DNA of 64,000 nt from a virus: the IMG/VR virus record IMGVR_UViG_3300048591_001244, positions 1 through 64,000 of that record; one strand, given 5' to 3'. The position numbers and the translations under genes are program-made. The notes under the pieces are model-generated. The model was not told the origin of the DNA, made no database searches, and saw nothing but the letters and a program-made list of their open reading frames with translations. Shown here in pieces: positions 60,364-64,000 of this stretch. Within the stretch, counting starts at the first letter, position 1; the number at the start of each line of letters is the position of its first letter.

Positions 60364-60394
60364 TTGGTGGTTACAAATAAGCGGCTTATATTTG
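60364..60394 (+). promoter_or_regulatory. Bacteroidota-type promoter inside the array
   Basis: TTG (60364-60366), 20-bp spacer, TATATTTG (60387-60394), 31 bp before the start at 60426. Cassette genes usually rely on an outside promoter, so a private host-type promoter marks this unit as independently expressed. Confidence 0.7.
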
Positions 60395-60425
60395 TACTGT
60401 CATTAACAATCAAAATAACAAGAAA

Positions 60426-60851
60426 ATGAAAAATTTAATCAAAAACACAATCATCAGACAAGCAATCGAATTAGGTTTTGACTTTGAACAATTCACTAAC
60501 GATGCAGATTTGCAAGAAGTAAGCGAAGCACTTATGGACTTCTTTAACGAAAATTCAGACAAGTTGCCAAAACTTGAAGATGCGTGCGAAGTAACAAGCA
60601 ACGGAAGAACACAACACGTAAGCTATGGCGATTTTTGGTCTGATGGAGAGATAGTTAATTTTTCAGACAACTGGCACAAATCACCTGAAACAAAAGTTTT
60701 TCACTCTGATTTTGTAATGGAAGATACTGACGGATTGATGAAAAATATGAACTTGTATTATTTAGTTGGCGAAACTGATTACAACGCACCTGACGGCTAC
60801 TATTACAGCAAAAGCGAAAAAAGACACGTAAAAGAAGAAGAAAATGCGTAA
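60426..60851 (+). CDS. Cassette-region protein with its own promoter
   Basis: 141 residues, acidic: helical start (LIKNTIIRQAIELGFDFEQF), acidic middle, a DGYYYSKSEKRHVKEEENA end. It overlaps the next gene by 8 bp, giving a two-gene operon behind a host promoter. The arrangement recalls toxin-antitoxin or defence pairs common in integron arrays, but neither product matches a family I know. Confidence 0.6.
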   Translation: MKNLIKNTIIRQAIELGFDFEQFTNDADLQEVSEALMDFFNENSDKLPKLEDACEVTSNGRTQHVSYGDFWSDGEIVNFSDNWHKSPETKVFHSDFVMEDTDGLMKNMNLYYLVGETDYNAPDGYYYSKSEKRHVKEEENA

Positions 60852-61059
60852 GATTTTTCACTTAGAAATCAAATCGGAAAGCTCCCATAAATACTACGGG
60901 AGCTTATCCGCTTTATGCTCTGAAAACCCAAATTTGGGTATTTCAAAATTCACACTTGACAGATTTGATTTTACAGAACCTTTTGAAAATGCAACTTGCA
61001 TTATCCGAAAATCAGTAATGAAAACTACTGGAAGCGTGGGAGAAAAAGTTAAATGGTAA
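60844..61059 (+). CDS. Partner protein of the two-gene cassette unit
   Basis: 71 residues, beta-rich and basic (MRKIFHLEIKSESSHKYYGS..., ending GSVGEKVKW). The ATG lies inside the upstream gene (ATGCGTAAG), so its translation depends on it. The small basic product downstream of a larger acidic one could be a toxin or effector; unproven. Confidence 0.6.
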   Translation: MRKIFHLEIKSESSHKYYGSLSALCSENPNLGISKFTLDRFDFTEPFENATCIIRKSVMKTTGSVGEKVKW

Positions 61060-61096
61060 ATTAGAGAACAACACGAATTTAATTATTAAGTAAAAA

Positions 61097-61148
61097 ACGC
61101 TCACTTTAGCAGTACGCCCCTGCTTTTGTATAGCGTATGTTATAGGGC
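61097..61148 (+). repeat. attC-like site B (short)
   Basis: ACGCT (61097-61101) pairs with AGCGT (61132-61136), and AGCAG (61108-61112) with CTGCT (61120-61124), followed by core GTTATAGGGC (61139-61148). Short for an attC and without a clear left core, so partly degraded. Confidence 0.5.
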
Positions 61149-61166
61149 GTTTTTAATTTAATCAAA

Positions 61167-61361
61167 ATGAGAACAGTAGAAGTGACAGTAACTTACAAGT
61201 ATGAGCTTGAAATTGACGACAACAACGAGATTGTCAAAGAGTATGAAAGCGAAAACGAATTATTGGTGGATTGTGCCACTTATCGTTTCTCAACAGGATT
61301 ACCTGTAATTGGTGATGGTGGGGTAAAAGTTAAGGATGTCGAATTGGTCGAGGTTTCTTAA
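61167..61361 (+). CDS. Cassette gene: small beta-rich protein
   Basis: 64 residues, acidic, beginning with two strands (MRTVEVTVTYKYELEID). Its unit is framed by GTTATAGGGC (61139-61148) and the perfect complement GCCCTATAAC (61364-61373), the clearest cassette boundary in the window. The start lies 28 bp after the core. The sequence resembles the short 'vevtytyeleiDd' proteins seen in many cassette arrays; function unknown. Confidence 0.65.
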   Translation: MRTVEVTVTYKYELEIDDNNEIVKEYESENELLVDCATYRFSTGLPVIGDGGVKVKDVELVEVS

Positions 61362-61363
61362 AT

Positions 61364-61500
61364 GCCCTATAACGTAAAAGTATAAAAGCAGGTGGGGATT
61401 GAACGGCAAACACGTTTCGACTTGCACAAAACTAAATAAACAGCCGAGGTGGTTAAAAATAGCACATAACCCCACTTGATTTTATACAGTGTTGTGTGCA
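61364..61500 (+). repeat. attC-like site C
   Basis: GCCCTATAAC (61364-61373), left arm GTATAAAAGCAGGTGGGG (61380-61397) pairing 16/18 with right arm CCCCACTTGATTTTATAC (61470-61487), then core GTTGTGTGCA (61491-61500). This is the longest and best-paired site. Confidence 0.7.
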
Positions 61501-61510
61501 GTTATTTATT

Positions 61511-61831
61511 ATGTTTAAATTACATTATGCAAGTTTAGATTTAGGGAATAATGATATTCCTTGTTTTGAGTTCAAAAAACATTCTCAAATGGTTGATTTT
61601 ATTGATGAAAAATGTATCAATAGAAATGGAAAAGTTGTTTGGCTTTTGGCTAAAGAAGATTTTACAGATGTTTTTATTTCTGAAAATCATTTAAGTATTC
61701 AGGATTTTTTAAGTAAAAAAGATTGCTGGCAAACAACTGGTAATTATTTTCTTCAAGAATATACAAGTTTTGAAGATGCTTATCGTGTCGCATTAGATAT
61801 GTCAGAAATTAGTCCGCTGTGTTATTCATAA
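61511..61831 (+). CDS. Cassette gene: hypothetical protein
   Basis: 106 residues from the ATG at 61511; an upstream GTG lies in the attC core and is disregarded. Mixed alpha/beta (MFKLHYASLDLGNNDIPCFE), ending at a stop 1 bp before the right boundary. Framed by GTTGTGTGCA (61491-61500) and the perfect complement TGCACACAAC (61833-61842). AT-rich compared with neighbours. Function unknown. Confidence 0.65.
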   Translation: MFKLHYASLDLGNNDIPCFEFKKHSQMVDFIDEKCINRNGKVVWLLAKEDFTDVFISENHLSIQDFLSKKDCWQTTGNYFLQEYTSFEDAYRVALDMSEISPLCYS

Positions 61832-61832
61832 T

Positions 61833-61842
61833 TGCACACAAC
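61833..61842 (+). repeat. Half attC-like site
   Basis: TGCACACAAC is the exact complement of the cassette's left core, but no pairing arm or second core follows. The next gene starts 3 bp later. The site was probably truncated when the segment 61846-63405 was joined. Confidence 0.5.
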
Positions 61843-61845
61843 ATC

Positions 61846-62118
61846 ATGAACAACTATCGCTCAATTGACAAAAAAACACCTGAAGTTGTTGACAATACAA
61901 CAAATGATACATATCCTAAAACCCTATACATTCGAAATGAAGTGGGAGGAATGGTGTGGCAAGTATATCATGTTAATAACATAACAGAAGCTCTCAATCT
62001 CGTTAAAAATGCTGTTAAAAATGGATTTTATGGCAACCATACATTAGAAGACCATACAAATGAAACAGAAACATGGCCTGATTGGAGAAAAACAGCACAT
62101 CCAGACATCTTTAAATAA
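61846..62118 (+). CDS. Hypothetical protein
   Basis: 90 residues from the ATG at 61846. The N-terminus is charged (MNNYRSIDKKTPEVVDNTTN), then a compact alpha/beta part (TEALNLVKNAVKNGFYG). It follows a truncated cassette boundary and is separated from the next gene by 8 bp. Function unknown. Confidence 0.55.
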   Translation: MNNYRSIDKKTPEVVDNTTNDTYPKTLYIRNEVGGMVWQVYHVNNITEALNLVKNAVKNGFYGNHTLEDHTNETETWPDWRKTAHPDIFK

Positions 62119-62126
62119 CATAAACC

Positions 62127-62495
62127 ATGAAAATAAAAGACATACTAAAGAAATACCTTCCTTATCACATAGTAAAAGAAATAACAGAAGCTATGAAATC
62201 ACAGGGAAGAGGACACGAGCTAAATCGCTTTAATTATGCGGTAAAATCACCACATTCAATAATAGGGCTTTCATTTGAATGGGCTATAAAAAACTACTTG
62301 AATAAAAATGACATCTATAAAGATGATAGTGACTTTCAGGATATCATTATTAATTCTTTCTATAATCAACACAATGAAGAAGAAGGTCGGCTAGATGTAA
62401 ATGACAATCCCTGGAAAGACAAATTAGATTATGTACATAATCACTTCGAATTATTCTGTCAGTATGCACAAAATAACTGGAGAAAGATTAAATAA
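62127..62495 (+). CDS. Hypothetical protein
   Basis: 122 residues, helical, with a conserved-looking core (SPHSIIGLSFEWAIKNYLNK) and an aromatic end (HFELFCQYAQNNWRKIK). Tightly linked to the previous gene and closed by a hairpin. No family recognised. Confidence 0.55.
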   Translation: MKIKDILKKYLPYHIVKEITEAMKSQGRGHELNRFNYAVKSPHSIIGLSFEWAIKNYLNKNDIYKDDSDFQDIIINSFYNQHNEEEGRLDVNDNPWKDKLDYVHNHFELFCQYAQNNWRKIK

Positions 62496-62507
62496 AATAA
62501 ATTTCAT

Positions 62508-62533
62508 CCCTCGCATCTTGGTCGGTGCGGGGG
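62508..62533 (+). terminator. GC-rich hairpin, weak terminator
   Basis: CCCTCGCA (62508-62515) pairs with TGCGGGGG (62526-62533), 8 bp with one U-G and a 10-nt loop. Followed only by ATTTATA, so termination would be partial. Confidence 0.45.
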
Positions 62534-62564
62534 ATTTATAGACGGATGGAAAACTGAAAGTAAC

Positions 62565-62960
62565 ATGATAACAGAGACAAAAGAAATATATAAGTGCGAC
62601 CATTGTAAAAAGATGTACCAAAGAAAGTCGGCTTGCATGAGGCACGAAGATGTTTGTTTTAAAAGCCCTGATTTTTTAAGACCATGCCATAGTTGCGTGA
62701 ATCTTGAAAAGAGAACCACAACCGTATTTAGCGGACGTAGTGATGAAAACGGCAATGAATATGAAATGACCGTAAACCTTATGTTCTGTAAAAAAAGAGA
62801 CTGCTTCATTCATCCACATAAAGTAGCGGTAAAGGGAAATGCTTTCGAGACTGGAGATAAAGAAAATATTGAAATGCCAAAAGAGTGTGAATTTTATGAA
62901 AATGAATATGCGTATGTGTTAAAAGACAATCTAACCCCAACCCATGAAAACCACCCCTGA
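62565..62960 (+). CDS. Zinc-finger protein
   Basis: 131 residues. A C2HC finger CDHCKKMYQRKSACMRHEDVC lies at about 10-30 (key residues Cys, Cys, His, Cys), then a further pair CHSC and a CxxxxxC pair (FCKKRDC). Likely binds DNA, RNA or protein. Its end overlaps the next start by 17 bp. Confidence 0.6.
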   Translation: MITETKEIYKCDHCKKMYQRKSACMRHEDVCFKSPDFLRPCHSCVNLEKRTTTVFSGRSDENGNEYEMTVNLMFCKKRDCFIHPHKVAVKGNAFETGDKENIEMPKECEFYENEYAYVLKDNLTPTHENHP

Positions 62961-63405
62961 CTACTTCAACGAAATAAAATGCCCGATTGTTAGGCGCAGG
63001 GCGATAAGGAATTGCGATGAACCTGAAAAACAAGAGAGTAGTCTAAAATGGGCAATTCATGGAGGCTTCGTCTGGAGAGAAACTCCTGAAGGTGTTGCAT
63101 ACTGGAGTGAGGTTTACGAAAACCCACTCGCCCCATCCCCAGAACATCTACTACCTGATGGGTACAGGGAGGAGGCCGAGCCAAACTTGACGTTAGCAGC
63201 AGTAACGGATTTAAAAATGGAACATTCAAAACAAGAAAAAGAAATTTACGAATTAGCAGAACTTTTGATGCAGTCTGAAAACTTAGAAGCAAGTGCAACT
63301 ATCCTTCGTGATTTTGCTGAAAAATGTTACCAAGAAGGTGCAATAGATGCTCAAAATGATGCGGCAAAAGAAATACGTGAACACTATGTAGAAGGTGGTC
63401 GGTAG
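62944..63405 (+). CDS. Hypothetical helical protein
   Basis: 153 residues. The first half has a compact aromatic region (GGFVWRETPEGVAYWSEVYE), the second half long helices (LKMEHSKQEKEIYELAELLM...). The 'WrEtpEGvaYWsevy...NPLaP' style resembles small hypothetical phage proteins. The stop at 63403-63405 lies just before site D. Function unknown. Confidence 0.6.
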   Translation: MKTTPDYFNEIKCPIVRRRAIRNCDEPEKQESSLKWAIHGGFVWRETPEGVAYWSEVYENPLAPSPEHLLPDGYREEAEPNLTLAAVTDLKMEHSKQEKEIYELAELLMQSENLEASATILRDFAEKCYQEGAIDAQNDAAKEIREHYVEGGR

Positions 63406-63410
63406 TTATT

Positions 63411-63547
63411 GCTGCTAACGCCCAAGCAGCTTTGCGTTCGGTGGCGTTTTTAAACCGAACGCTTCACTTAATAACAAAATTTGATATGGAAAAAAATGTA
63501 ACAACCAACACCTACCCACAGCATGACGCAAAACTGCCTGTTAGCGG
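63411..63547 (+). repeat. attC-like site D, containing a start codon
   Basis: GCTGCTAAC (63411-63419), arm CAGCTTTGCGT (63427-63437) pairing 10/11 with ACGCAAAACTG (63526-63536), then core GTTAGCGG (63540-63547). An inner perfect hairpin GCGTTCGGT/ACCGAACGC lies in the left half. The unpaired centre carries AT-rich sequence and the ATG (63486) of the next gene, exactly 54 bp before the core, as in site Z. Confidence 0.65.
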
Positions 63548-63701
63548 TAGTTATTATTGGTATTGTCGATTCACTTTCAAAGGAGATAAATGTGATTTAT
63601 ACCTTACAGAAAGAAACAACTGCAAAACATTTAAGGAACTTCGTAGATGGTGGAGAAAAGAGAAACCAAACTTAAAACTTCTGTCAGCGGTCAGGAAATA
63701 A
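63486..63701 (+). CDS. Cassette gene: small basic protein fused to an attC-encoded leader
   Basis: 71 residues. Codons 1-18 (MEKNVTTNTYPQHDAKLP) are inside site D and VSGS begins at the core. The body (YYWYCRFTFKGDKCDLYL, then KELRRWWRKEK) is basic and aromatic. No other in-frame ATG exists, so the site must supply the start. Framed by GTTAGCGG (63540-63547) and CCGCTAAC (63705-63712). Function unknown. Confidence 0.65.
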   Translation: MEKNVTTNTYPQHDAKLPVSGSYYWYCRFTFKGDKCDLYLTERNNCKTFKELRRWWRKEKPNLKLLSAVRK

Positions 63702-63704
63702 TTT

Positions 63705-63858
63705 CCGCTAACAAGCTGGTATGTGCTGTGCCAGCCACAAAATTAATAATCACGGCACTAACTTAACAGGCATAGCATATACCGTTTTCGGGCTTGGCGT
63801 TCGGTTTTGTGCGTAGGGCTTGTGGGTGGCAAAACTGACGCAAAACCCGTGTTATATG
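63705..63858 (+). repeat. attC-like site E, probably two sites fused
   Basis: CCGCTAAC (63705-63712) closes the previous cassette. A second left half-site CATATACC (63776-63783) and arm CGGGCTTGGCGTTC pair with GACGCAAAACCCG and core GTTATATG (63851-63858). The 154-bp total and the spare half-site suggest one site degraded into another. Confidence 0.55.
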
Positions 63859-63948
63859 AAGGTGGGATTTTCACGCACTACACTCGATTAGAAGCACGTA
63901 AAAAGAAAAAGAAAAAATGAGCGTGGGAAACAATTAAATCATTTAAAA

Positions 63949-64000
63949 TGCAAAAGAACATTTTATTATTTGACGTAGAAAGCACAAGTTTACACGGAAC
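63949..64000 (+). CDS. DnaQ-like 3'-5' exonuclease (partial, 5' end)
   Basis: The first 17 residues, MQKNILLFDVESTSLHG, match the Exo I motif of DEDD exonucleases ('fDvEttgLhg') with the first catalytic Asp and Glu. The gene runs off the window. It follows site E by 90 bp, so it is either the next cassette or the resumption of phage replication genes. Confidence 0.6.

Noticed and set aside
62929-62997. Possible further attC-like core pair (ATCTAAC ... GTTAGGCGC) inside the gene at 62944-63405
   Set aside because: The outer cores are only partly complementary to site D (7 of 9) and no pairing arms are found, so it is below the standard of the other sites.
58366-64000. An integron integrase gene next to the cassette array
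   Set aside because: No tyrosine-recombinase motif (R...HxxR...Y) occurs in any frame of this part; if one exists it is outside the window.
1-64000. CRISPR arrays and insertion sequences
   Set aside because: No regularly spaced direct repeats of 25-40 bp and no transposase or IS-type terminal repeats were seen.

Overview
The window is most likely part of the genome of a tailed, podovirus-type phage of the crAss-like group (order Crassvirales) that infects a Bacteroidota host. Support comes from three sides. The gene order on the minus strand runs terminase, portal, small protein, acidic scaffold-like protein, major capsid protein, ring proteins, HU/IHF-like protein, a muzzle-sized protein, two cargo-sized proteins, then a giant protein with the DxDGD motif of virion RNA polymerases. 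Promoters fit the Bacteroidota pattern TTTG-N20-TAnnTTTG. The tail adhesin carries repeats like those of the gliding adhesin SprB. No stop-codon reassignment is needed, since a 4509-residue frame reads through with the standard code. Family assignments rest on motif recognition and gene order; no database search was possible.

Layout. Positions 1-4.5 kb (+) hold a replication/repair run: NinB-like protein, RusA-like resolvase, uracil-DNA glycosylase relative, GroES-like protein and small unknowns. An intergenic stretch at 3.85-4.33 kb has a strong promoter and many perfect inverted repeats, probably a structured RNA. From 4.6 kb to 57.2 kb everything reads leftward (-). In transcription order: SSB-like gene and small genes (57.2-54 kb), PD-(D/E)XK nuclease, a tandem Acb2/Tad1-like hairpin protein, terminase, portal, capsid, ring/connector proteins, muzzle, cargo, giant RNA polymerase, collagen-like and SprB-like tail fibres, then a lysis module (PAS membrane protein, holin-like, spanin-like, M15 endolysin).

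Between 57.2 and 58.4 kb the two transcription directions diverge and the base skew visibly flips (C-rich + strand to the left, G-rich to the right). This is the natural candidate for an origin or control region. To the right (+) are small phage genes and a broken radC.

From 59.7 kb to the right end the character changes. Short unknown genes are separated by 50-155 bp imperfect palindromes with the architecture of integron attC sites. Four units are bounded by perfect 8-10 bp inverted repeats of the form G|TTxxxx...xxxxAAC, as integron gene cassettes are. No integrase is in view, so this would be an integrase-less cassette cluster (CALIN-like) carried by a phage. Two of the sites contain a start codon exactly 18 codons before the recombination point, in frame with the next cassette, giving Met-Glu...Val-Ser-Gly-Ser N-termini. 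That is the most unusual feature of the window.
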